Shown here: one piece after another, positions 10,438-19,972 of the stretch
How the letters are laid out: each line of letters starts with the position of its first letter
Position numbering within the stretch: the stretch's first letter is position 1
Assembly: GCF_029784155.1 (NCBI RefSeq)
Contig: NC_073692.1
Location: 22,716,444 to 22,780,443, forward strand
Direction: 5' to 3'
Origin: Uranotaenia lowii
Lineage: Eukaryota; Arthropoda; Insecta; Diptera; Culicidae
DNA length: 64,000 nt
The notes under the pieces: model-generated
Databases searched by the model: none
Told to the model about the DNA's origin: nothing
The model's input: the letters and a program-made list of their open reading frames with translations, nothing else
Made by a program: the position numbers and the translations under genes

Positions 10438-13400
10438 CGGCAATATTCACGTTTATTCTATCCAACGAATACAAAAGGTTTATTGTATGCCACCAAAGGA
10501 AAAAAAAATATTTCAGTTTCACAACCTTTTTCATATTTTTTTTTTAATATGGCATCATACTGAATTTTAAAAGAAAATAACGAATTTGAGAATCAGGAAT
10601 CAAATTTTGCAAATCAATTTCAAATCATCTGATCTTGAAAATTAAACCTTTCAAAAAAGTTTTTTTTCTTGATTTTTGTTGGACGGAATTTGCCCGCATT
10701 AAAGCTATAAGGGTATATTGCCAGTTCTTAAAAAACGAAAACTACTTCACCGAAAGGCCTCAGCCCTAACCTGTTAACAAGAATGAAACGATTAGTTTGA
10801 TCAAAAAGACGTCCCCAAAACGCGATTATCTCAAGACAAGATTGCCATTTTTGCTTCTTCGAAAAACCGGTTGAGTTTTCAATGTTTTGATTTTGAATGC
10901 TGATCAGTGTATCCAGGTCAAATACTGATGACTGATTGACTGATGAATGTTTTTTTTAATAATTAAAATCATGATTTAAAGCAAATCGAACAATGTTTTG
11001 AAAAGTCCCCTTCATATCTCAGTTCAAGTAAAAAAATTAACGACGTACGAACTTACATGACTCTTAAAAATCAGCAAAGTTGCAATCAAATGTGTAGGAA
11101 ATGTTGATAGCTGAAAATTGAGCTGAAATATTCGTGTAATAAAAAGCGAGCAAATATTCATTTTTGTTATAACAACCTGGCGAATCTGATGAGGCCGAAT
11201 CCAAATCAAGTTTCGAGGTTATAGCTGAAGCCAACCAGCCATCAATACCAAAAAAAAATCGATGTTCAGAAACATTGTTTTGACAAAGCGTTATTGACTT
11301 AAGAGTCTTGTTATGTTGAAACAAACCAGCAACATTATATTTTCTATCTTTTTAAATGTTTTCAATGGGGTTACCAGAGCTTAGACTCATCAATCATCGG
11401 ATGTGTATTTAATATTTATTTTCATCTTAATATGGTGTAATTTGTAGTGTTAAATAGGTGATAATGAAATAACTTGTGATGATGAAAAATTTTAGTTTGT
11501 GCGAAAATATGCAAATGTTTACTCGTATTTCAAATGCATTACTACAAAACTAGCTCGTTTTATATCCGACAATAAAACCTTCCCTCCTTTCCACCAAGAA
11601 GTAAACACATCTCGAGAAAAATGACAAAGTGGAGCTCCTTAATTTAGCCAAACTGCAGCGGAAAAAGTCACCGAGAACAATTCCATCCTTCCGTATTTTG
11701 CGTTGCTTAGTCGACGCCAAGCTGATCTCCTCCTCCAGGAGCGGTGTACTTCAGGGGAATCGCGAAAAGGAAGCTGTTGTCATCCGGACGGATGCGGATA
11801 TCTCACTTTTCCTGGCTCTGGCGTATATATTTGTACTTCAAACGTGCAGCAGGAAATAAACACCCACCAGCATCTCTCTCGAAAGTACCATTTTGACGTA
11901 CCCTAGCGACTTGAAAACTTGCGTATAGCAAAAAGGGGTAGCGTGGGTGGTAAGAAACATATATTTAAAGAAAATTCTCAAAATCATGACGGGGCTGCGA
12001 AAAGCTTTCATCATGGCGGGGATGATGATGTTCCCTGGAGCGAGTGGTGCAAAGACAATGATGATGCTGGTTGATGAGACTTTTTCGATTCTCATATGAC
12101 ACCTGAGGGTTCGTGTTTCCGTTGGGAAACACGTGTGTTGTTTGGATATTCGCGTAAATAAATATGTTGAACAAGTCGAAGTTACTTCCCCTGCAAGCAA
12201 TTTCTCGAAATAAAAACATAATGACAGTGAGAAAGCCCAAACAATATTAGAAGCGAGAGCAGAGGGGTCATACCATTAATGTTTAAAGTTGAAGGAAGGA
12301 TAAGGATGCTTTAATTACCCTACTTTACAATAGTAAACTCTCATTTTCTTTTAGAAATAGTTTGCCAAAATGTATGTTATGAGTTGAATTGATCCCTAGA
12401 GGCCAAAAAGATATATTTTTCTTCTGAATGGATCGTGATCATTGGTTATCACGAAATTACTAATATTTGTTCAATAAATAATGATCATCCAGTAATTATC
12501 TGTTAAAATGGACTCAAAATACTGATATTGTCTAAAAGCTAGAAAATTGCGCCTGAAAGTATGCAATGAAAATAGGGTAGTAGACAAACTATTAGAACTC
12601 TCTCTGTCTAACTAACAAACTGTGAAATGAGAAGAAAAAAGGCAAAACATAGTCAAAAGACCTTCCATCTTTCGATTTAGCTAGATTTTTGCCTAGAGTC
12701 AGGGCACCCTGAATTAAGTATCAAGTCTCTTTTAACTTAAAAAAAATACATTTTTTTTCGTCTCACGAAAATGCTTCTAGTTCATCTACGGGTTCATGTA
12801 TCATTTGAACTTTCGGAGTGTAAAAACATGAAAATACACGCTGTCAGAAAATTCAAAAAAGGCGAGCTGCTAAATTTTCCTAAAAAGATATGATGAAAAT
12901 AAGAAAAAGGGGATCAAGTATTCCCATTCTCCACAAATGTTTAAGTGACAACTACACATGGCATGTATCGATGGATTAATAGTCTCCCAAACTCCATTTT
13001 TTTTTTCAATCAATAGATACAAATGTAAACATATAGAGATTTACTAACTCTTCCACGACTTATGTATGAAACAAAGCATCTGTTTACCAATAGAAAATCC
13101 TTAAGTTTGAACATTGTTCAAATTAAAAATCAACAGACATTTAACAAAAACCTCAATTGAAGCAACTGTAAACTAAGAATCAACCATTTTAAAATTTTGT
13201 TTAAAACTAAATGTCACTCGGGCTCAAACAGCAAATGGCTTTTAATCATCGAAAACAATTTTTTTAACCATCCAATGGAATATCAGCTCAGTCATACTTT
13301 CAACATTTGTGTCATAACAACTTTAGCCCGCTCAACCATCAAGAGAATTGTTCTGGCGTAAATCCTGGGCTTGTTCGGGGACTCCCCATTTGGACTGCCA

Positions 13401-14045
13401 TGTTAATGCCACCGCTTTTTTTATTATTTTCATCATAACATTACCCAAAGGATATCCGGTGAAAGCTTTTAATGTGTGAGTGTGGAGCGAGCGCGTGAAC
13501 TAAAAGATGCGAGCAAAAAAAAACAACCCCAAAAAGGAAAAACAGCTTCAAAGTTTTGCTCCCTCCGGGAGGATGAAATATTTTGACGCAGTGAAATGTG
13601 TTTTTTCATATAGGGGATGAGAGATGAAGCGGAATGGAGAAGAGGGGCTTTGGTTGAGCTGAAAGTTGAATGGATTATGAAAATGGGTACTGGGAACGAA
13701 TTTGAGTTGGCAGAGGTACCCCTACTTACCACAATGATGCTGCGTTTTTGGGGACCGAGTAAGGTAAATCAGCTGCCTTGATTCAATTTCTGGGTTTTGA
13801 GTAACGCTTTTTTTTTTTACTGAATAATGAACTTGATTCAATGGGATTGATAGACGTTTTTCAATGAAAAAAATTCTTAGCCGTCCTATTGATAGGTTCA
13901 AATCTCATAATAAACAGATATAGTTTAAGAAGGGAATTATTTTTACTCCAACACCTTTTTGATTTGAAAATTTTTAGTTAATTAAAGGACTGGTTCTAAG
14001 TGGTTTTTTTGAACACCATCGATTAAAAACAAAATAATAATTGTT
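10438..14045. other. Low-copy sequence, no gene recognised
   Basis: A 3.6-kb stretch between the satellite and the intact LINE. It is AT-rich overall with more balanced islands at 11580-12240 and 13320-13760. No open frame resembles a known protein and no inverted-repeat element was identified. A GTAAGT-like donor can be read on the minus strand near 13735, but I found no matching acceptor and do not call an exon. Confidence 0.45.
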
Positions 14046-17000
14046 ATGAAAACTAACTTACTTAACTTAAGGATCCCGCGCCGATCCTCCGGTGCAAAGG
14101 GCCGTGGTAAAAGACCTCCACTGTTGACGATCCGGAGCCAGCGTCTTCACCTGGTCCCAGTCAAGATTCTCGTCGACAGTTCGGATTTCAGCGGCTAGGC
14201 TTCGCCGCCACGAATTTCTGGGTCTGCCTCTTCTTCGATGACCTTCTGGATTCAAATCTAGCGCCTCTCTGCAAATCTCGTTTTCATCTCTTCGCAGCGT
14301 GTGCCCAATCCATCTCCACTTACGTTCCCGAATCTCGATTTCTAGCGCCCTTTGATGACACCGGCGATGTAGTTCCTCATTCGAGATCCAGTTGCCAGGC
14401 CACCAAGCGCGGATGATATTCCGCAGGCAGCGGTTTACAAATACTTGCAGTTTCCGCGTCGTTACCGCATATGTGAACCAAGTTTCGCACCCGTACAGCA
14501 ATACGGATTTGACGTTTGAGTTGAAGATTCGAATTTTTGTTCGTAGAGAGATCTGGCGTGACCGCCAGATGTTTCGGAGACTCGCAAACGCAAATCGGGC
14601 CTTTCTGATCCGTGTTTCGATGTCTTTTCTGGTACCACCATCAGGCGTAATCTGGCTACCAAGATACTGGAAGCACTCCACTTTCTCAACCTGTTGTCCA
14701 GCTACCATGAAACTGGAGGGATTTCCTGTGTTGATCTCCATCGACTTGGTCTTTCCGACATTGACTTTGAGACCTGCTGCCTTGGAACTTTCGGTGAGGT
14801 CGTCGAGTTTGCTCTGCATATCTGGTTGTGTTTGGGCGAGCAAAACAATATCGTCAGCCAGGTCAAGGTCGTTCAGTTGCTCCATTGTTGAAGGATTCCA
14901 CGGCAATCCTCGGTTCGGTGTACAGTCAATCGATCCAATCAGAATCTCATCCATTACGATTAGAAAAAGTACCGGTGATAGAATACATCCTTGTCTCACT
15001 CCAGCAGTTACCGGGATTGGTTCGGACAAGACACCGTCGTGCAAGACCTTGCACGAAAATGCCTCATACTGTGCTTCGATGAGATGGACTAGTTTCTCTG
15101 GGACCCCTCGTCGCCTTAGAGCCGCCCAGATGTTTTCATGGTGAAGTCGGTCGAATGCTTTTTCGAAATCAACGAACACCAGCAGAAGAGAGTCCTGGAA
15201 TTCGTTGATTTGTTCCAGTATGATTCGTAGCGTTGTGATGTGGTCCACACATGATCGTCGAGATCGGAATCCAGCTTGTTGCCGTCGGAGTGTAGCGTCT
15301 ATTTTCTCCTGGATCCTGTTCAGAATCACTTTGCAGAGTACTTTTAGAGTTGTACAGATCAACGTTATGCCTCGCCAGTTACCGCACTCTGTCAGGTCTC
15401 CTTTCTTCGGGACCTTTACGAGGATACCCTGCATCCATTCGGCCGGGAATGTTGCAGTATCCCAGATGTCAGCGAAAAGACGGTGCAACATTTGTGCTGA
15501 TAGGGCAGGGTCGGCTTTCAGCATTTCAGCAGGGATGCAATTGATCCCAGGTGCTTTGTTGGATTTCATGTTTTTGATTGCCGCTTCTATTTCAGCCAGC
15601 GAAGACGCTTCCGAGTTGACGCCATTTATGCGACTTACTGTTGGCGCTTCGAGCTGCAGATTCTGTTGACCATCGCTATTCGTGACTCGGAAGAGTTGTT
15701 CGAAGTGCTCAGTCCATCGTTTGAGCTGATCTGTTCGATCGGTCAATAACTGACCTGCTTGGTCTTTCAGCGGCATTCTTGCATTAGTCCTTGCACCACT
15801 GTGGCGGCGAGAAATGTCATAAAGTAATCGGATATCTCCATTGGCGGCGGCTCTTTCTCCCTCTTCGGCTAGGGAGTTTGTCCAGGCTCTCTTGTCTCGT
15901 CTACAAGCTCGTTTAACTGCCTTTTCCAGCTCCGCATATCGTAAGCGGGCGGCTGCTTTGGCTGACCCGGTACATGCCTGCTCAATTCCGACTTTCGCCT
16001 TTCTCCGATCATCGACCATCCTCCAAGTTTCATCCGACATCCATTCACTTCTTCTTCCACAAACTTTACCGAGAGTACCATGGCCCGTCGTGATAAAGGC
16101 ATTCTTGATTCCACACCACTGTTCTTCGACTGTTCCGTCTGTCGGCAGCTCCGAGGCTCGGGATTCTAGCTGTTCAACGTATGCCCTTTTCACCTCTGGA
16201 TTCTCCAACCGGCGGACGTCGTATCGACACCCGACTTTCTCCTCGCGCCGTTGGACACGTGCAACTCTCAGTCGTATCTCGCCAAGGACGAGGTGATGGT
16301 CAGATGCAATGTCTGCGCTTCGCTTGTTGCGGACATCAAGAAGGCTCCTTCTCCATTTTCGGCTGATGCAGATGTGGTCAATTTGATTTTCTGTTCGGCC
16401 ATCTCGGGATACCCAAGTGACCTTATGTGCTGGTCGATGGGGGAAGAGCGATCCACCGATCACCATGTTGTTATTGCCACAAAATTCTACAAACAGCTCT
16501 CCGTTTTCGCTCATCTGTCCTAGGCCATGGCGCCCCATGATGCGCTCAAGGTCCTGATTGTCGGAGCCAATCTTTGCGTTGGAGTCGCCCAGATGGATTT
16601 GAATGTCACCCTTCGGAATTCTCTCAACCACGCTGTTCAGTTGACTGTAAAACTGCTCTTTCTCCTGCAAGTCGGCAACGTCAGTTGGCGCATAACACTG
16701 GACCATTGTAAGGTTTCTAACCCGTGTTCTAAATCTGGCAACGATTATTCTTTCGTTTATCGGTTCCCATCTAATGAGGGCCGCGTAGGCCTGCGGGCTT
16801 AACAGGAAACCAACTCCTCGTTCCCGAGTAGCATGTTCTCCTCGTATGCCAGAGTAAAGCAGGACTTGCCCGGATTGTGTCTTGTGTTCTCCAGTATTAG
16901 GCCAACGGACTTCGCTCAGTCCCAGAATTTCAAGCTTGAGGCGGCTAGCCTCTCTAGCAAGTTGTTCCAGTTTGCCTTGTTGGGCAAGGGTTAAAACATT

Positions 17001-17128
17001 CCAAGTTCCAATTCGTGTCCGTGTTTTCATGCTAAAAGTCGTCGCCAATGTTCCAGGTCGGTCATTTCTTTCGGATTCCGTAACAATTTCAAATCAGGAG
17101 CAGTAGGTTGTTAGCCTAAAGTCCCCCG
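14046..17128 (-). mobile_element. RTE-like non-LTR retrotransposon with intact ORF
   Basis: A minus-strand LINE whose whole coding region is open. The 3' end at the left finishes shortly after the stop codon in TTAAGTTAAGTAAGTTAG, a degenerate form of the (AAGT)n tail seen at 1819-1836. At the other end it matches the decayed copy only up to about 17128, roughly 80-100 bp upstream of the ORF, and lacks the further GC-rich 5' block that copy has. It is therefore 5'-truncated just outside the coding sequence and probably lacks its promoter. A SINE 3' fragment lies about 110 bp beyond its 5' end. Confidence 0.88.
14067..17030 (-). CDS. RTE-like LINE polyprotein: AP endonuclease plus reverse transcriptase
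   Basis: The protein nicks target DNA and copies element RNA into the nick (target-primed reverse transcription). The first in-frame ATG is at 17028-17030 (MKTRTRIGTWN), giving about 987 residues; upstream in-frame codons lack ATG. Numbered from this Met, the endonuclease spans about 5-250: IGTWNVLTL near 7, the catalytic-type Glu in LSEVRW near 40, CYAPT near 113, LGDSNAKIG near 148, IDHICIS near 218 and ASDHH near 243. In the endonuclease GDxNA motif the usual Phe is Ser. The reverse transcriptase spans about 495-800: VPKKGD near 540, VFVDFEKAFD near 618 (catalytic Asp), AGVRQGCILSP near 676, LADD near 724 in place of the common FADD/YADD, and YLGSQI near 789. The tail has GRPRNSWRR near 935. 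Length and single-ORF design fit the RTE clade. No stop or frameshift interrupts it, unlike the copy at 1832-4643. Activity is not shown. Confidence 0.9.
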   Translation of the reverse strand: MKTRTRIGTWNVLTLAQQGKLEQLAREASRLKLEILGLSEVRWPNTGEHKTQSGQVLLYSGIRGEHATRERGVGFLLSPQAYAALIRWEPINERIIVARFRTRVRNLTMVQCYAPTDVADLQEKEQFYSQLNSVVERIPKGDIQIHLGDSNAKIGSDNQDLERIMGRHGLGQMSENGELFVEFCGNNNMVIGGSLFPHRPAHKVTWVSRDGRTENQIDHICISRKWRRSLLDVRNKRSADIASDHHLVLGEIRLRVARVQRREEKVGCRYDVRRLENPEVKRAYVEQLESRASELPTDGTVEEQWCGIKNAFITTGHGTLGKVCGRRSEWMSDETWRMVDDRRKAKVGIEQACTGSAKAAARLRYAELEKAVKRACRRDKRAWTNSLAEEGERAAANGDIRLLYDISRRHSGARTNARMPLKDQAGQLLTDRTDQLKRWTEHFEQLFRVTNSDGQQNLQLEAPTVSRINGVNSEASSLAEIEAAIKNMKSNKAPGINCIPAEMLKADPALSAQMLHRLFADIWDTATFPAEWMQGILVKVPKKGDLTECGNWRGITLICTTLKVLCKVILNRIQEKIDATLRRQQAGFRSRRSCVDHITTLRIILEQINEFQDSLLLVFVDFEKAFDRLHHENIWAALRRRGVPEKLVHLIEAQYEAFSCKVLHDGVLSEPIPVTAGVRQGCILSPVLFLIVMDEILIGSIDCTPNRGLPWNPSTMEQLNDLDLADDIVLLAQTQPDMQSKLDDLTESSKAAGLKVNVGKTKSMEINTGNPSSFMVAGQQVEKVECFQYLGSQITPDGGTRKDIETRIRKARFAFASLRNIWRSRQISLRTKIRIFNSNVKSVLLYGCETWFTYAVTTRKLQVFVNRCLRNIIRAWWPGNWISNEELHRRCHQRALEIEIRERKWRWIGHTLRRDENEICREALDLNPEGHRRRGRPRNSWRRSLAAEIRTVDENLDWDQVKTLAPDRQQWRSFTTALCTGGSARDP

Positions 17129-17237
17129 AATGAAAACTAAGAGTTATACAATTGAGAATTCATTTTTTTAAGAAAATTTATGTTTTCTTAATTTAAATAG
17201 TTTTATGTAGTTTTACACTTGTTTTTCGAAACGTTTC

Positions 17238-17300
17238 GCAACGTTGATTACGTCGCGAATGTCATAAAGATGGTAAAACAACTATAATCGAAACAAAACA
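17238..17300 (+). mobile_element. SINE family 1, 3' fragment
   Basis: About 60 bp (GCAACGTTGATTACGTCGCG onward to ATAATCGAAAC plus an A-rich tail) match the 3' ends of the SINEs at 5380-5573 and 49975-50164, with a few substitutions. The tRNA-like head is missing. It is either a 5'-truncated SINE or the 3' end of a partner LINE sharing this tail. Confidence 0.75.
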
Positions 17301-18170
17301 AAAATCAAATTCAAAACCCCCTGACTGAAATTTGAAAATTATAAATTTCTCAGGACAAATAGGTACTTTAAAATGGAAACCGAAAAAATAACTAATAACA
17401 AACCGCCTATCACCGCCTGGTAAAAAGAATTTTGTTTGTAATCAAATTAGTCTTTAATTATTCACAAAAAAAGTTACCGTGATTTCAGTAGTATAGCATA
17501 CAAAGTATAATGCATATTATCATTTCATGAAGAAATAAATTCAAACTGAAGACTGAATTTGAATTCTGTTTCTTTCACGGGACTAATAATTTAACATAGG
17601 TTCTATCAACTTAATACCGACAATTAAGTGAAAATCGAATAACTTTGAATGATTAATCATGAAAAATTTCCGATTGAATTTGAAATCAACAAATGAAAAC
17701 TTCAAATAATAGTTCCTTAAAGGCCAAATTGCTTGTCAGCAATTTTTTTTTATTTCAAAATTCTATGACTTAATCTGTGATGATCATTTAACACAGATTC
17801 TATTGAAAAGTTTTTTTTGTAAAATTTGTAAGACAATACAGGGTGACAAAAAAGTGACAAACTTTTCATTTACCGTGGTTGAATTAAAAGGAATCTTTCG
17901 ATTGCTTTGATTCAAGAAAATCTGAATCTGGCTTTCATAGCTTTATTCAGTAACTCATAAAGATACATACTTCACAGACGCTAACTCGGAATTACACCAC
18001 CTTTCCCTGACCGAAGCAATTGCTTTCTGCGACTGCTCGAATGCTCGATTTAGTTTAGCAAAAGCAATTGCTAGGGTTTTTTCATACCACCTATTGTCAT
18101 TTCAATTCTAAGTTGTTCCGTTATTTGTGAAAATGAGAATTGAAAAATGAGACTATCGCCCCCCTGAGCC
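17301..18170. other. AT-rich sequence, no gene recognised
   Basis: No coding region or complete mobile element recognised. Around 17870-17930 the sequence resembles 40547-40600 (both contain a TACCG.GGTTGA motif followed by GGAATCTTT), suggesting fragments of one uncharacterised repeat. Confidence 0.4.
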
Positions 18171-18178
18171 CTTCCAAC

Positions 18179-19184
18179 TAGAGTGTCCATTTCCCGGCCA
18201 TTTTAGCGTTCCCGGGAATCGGGAAATCTGATGAAATATGGTAGTATTAAATTTAAAGTAGTACCTAGTATTGCAAAATATTTCAAACTTTTTAAGTGCG
18301 TCAAAACTTCAATAAAAAAAACCAAAGACCCAAAAACAAAGTACTTTAACCGAAAAACCGGTCTGATTCTAGCTGCAGAAATTTGAAATAATTGAGAAAG
18401 ATTTCTCACTAGTCGTAGAAGTTAGCTAGCTAGACTGTTACTAATCGAACATTGTAAATTTTCAGATAACTATCCATTTGTTTAACAATATGTCATTTCT
18501 TTGCTGATGATTTTGCTACTGTAAACAGTATCCGAAACGGAGGTTCTAAATGATGAGTGTTGCAAAATAGAACATTCAGATTCTTTCCGTAGCGTTTCGT
18601 TATTGGTTTTATAGATTTTTTGGCGTTTTTCACTATTACACTAAGTTTTCGATAGGAAAAACAAATTTATCAAATTCCATGTGTTAACCAGATTTAAGAA
18701 AAAAAATATTTAAGACTAAGCCATCAAGGTCACTGATAACACTGACATGACACTTAGAACACAAATTCAGCCATTTTCAGGCTATTTTTTTTTTTTTGTC
18801 AAAGTTTGTAGGTTTGCAAAACCGACGAAAATATTAACCTGTTTAGCCCGATTTTATCGTAGAAATTGCCTTTTTTGCAAATTGGATGGCACTTTCTAAC
18901 TGGGATAGCATTTATCAAATCGATCGATGCGCACTCTGGAATCGATATTGCGTACTGTTGGAAAAAATATCCAACCAACGAAATCCAGTCAGTATGGTCA
19001 GTGGTAGAACTCTCATTTTCCTTGCTCAATATGATTTATTTTTCCAATTTAGATCGTGTAAATTTGTAGTAATTTAGAACATTTTACTGGCTTCGGGAAT
19101 TCCCGGGATTTTTTAAGAGTTTCTCGGGATTCGGGAATTCCCGAATTTTTCAAACTCCCGGGAAATTCCGGGTAGGACACTCTA
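18179..19184. mobile_element. Non-autonomous hAT element, 1006 bp, with 8-bp target duplication
   Basis: Terminal inverted repeats TAGAGTGTCC (left) and GGACACTCTA (right) are flanked by a perfect 8-bp direct repeat CTTCCAAC (18171-18178 and 19185-19192). The duplication fits the hAT preference nTnnnnAn, and the TIR start TAGAG fits YARNG. Both ends carry subterminal CCCGGGAAT/ATTCCCGGG motifs that could be transposase-binding sites. No transposase-like reading frame lies inside, so it would need a transposase supplied in trans. Confidence 0.85.
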
Positions 19185-19192
19185 CTTCCAAC

Positions 19193-19669
19193 GCCCCCAA
19201 ATGATAAACCATTATTATTAGTTTGTTTCATCGAAAGTAACGTGCAAGCATTTTTTGGAATCGTAAAATTTGAATTGATCGCCGCTGATGTGACTCAATG
19301 AAAAATAATTTGTTTGTATTCCTTTTCAACTTTTTTCTCTTGAATTCATAATAAAAACCTGGCTTTTGGTCAGATTTGTTCCGATATTATCCGGGTTTTG
19401 AATTGACAATTTTGAAATTCAAGGTTGTTGAGTAAAAATGCTCGGATTTGCATGGCCCGAAAACGCTGAGGCATGACGTATATGATAGTAATAATTTTTT
19501 TTCTTAAAATGTTTTCCAAATAATGAAGAGGGAAAAGCTGAATATTCCTATTTGGATAATTCGAAGGAAAAGTTTTTGATATAATACTGACAAACCACAC
19601 CAAACACGTTAAAATAATTGAATCACGTATATTTCCTTTGAACCAACAATATGTAGGGTTTGTGCGCTA
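19193..19669. other. AT-rich sequence, no gene recognised
   Basis: No coding feature. Between 19360 and 19460 are CCTGGC, ATCCGGG and GGCCCG motifs reminiscent of the CCCGG-rich hAT family at 30887 and 54334, but no complete ends were found. Confidence 0.35.
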
Positions 19670-19972
19670 AGACCCCGTTCGATTTTCGTACAATTCGTGA
19701 AAAATCGTTTGTTTTTGACAACAGCCGAAAATCACGGTTTATTTGGCACTATCTTATCAATTTTTTTTTCATTCTTAATTAATCAAAATTAATTTAATAC
19801 CAAAAATAAGCACGACATTTTTTAATTTGGCTCAATAATATTAGTTTAAACAGTAAAAAACGATTTTTGTTACTGCTTAAAACTAACATTATTGAGTTAA
19901 ATTAAAAAATGTTATGCAAATATTATGTTTTGACAAAAATCTACGGGCATGTTGCTGAAATTGAACGGGATC
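19670..19972. repeat. Palindromic miniature element, about 303 bp
   Basis: Ends AGACCCCGTTCGATTTTC and the complement of AGATCCCGTTCAATTTC face each other. The centre is a long imperfect palindrome, with arms at about 19815-19858 and 19864-19910 and a loop of a few bases near 19861. No convincing target duplication was seen. It is a fold-back-type MITE by structure. Confidence 0.6.

Noticed and set aside
7751..10534. Open frames up to 927 codons (FVI/FLS/FCH and MTK/DKN repeats) in the first satellite
   Set aside because: A 9-bp unit keeps any stop-free frame open indefinitely. The frames exist only because of the satellite.
13735..13745. GTAAGT-like donor on the minus strand near 13.7 kb
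   Set aside because: No acceptor or open exon of reasonable length is visible upstream.
14392..15144. 250-codon plus-strand frame inside the RTE element
   Set aside because: It is the antisense shadow of the reverse transcriptase coding region.
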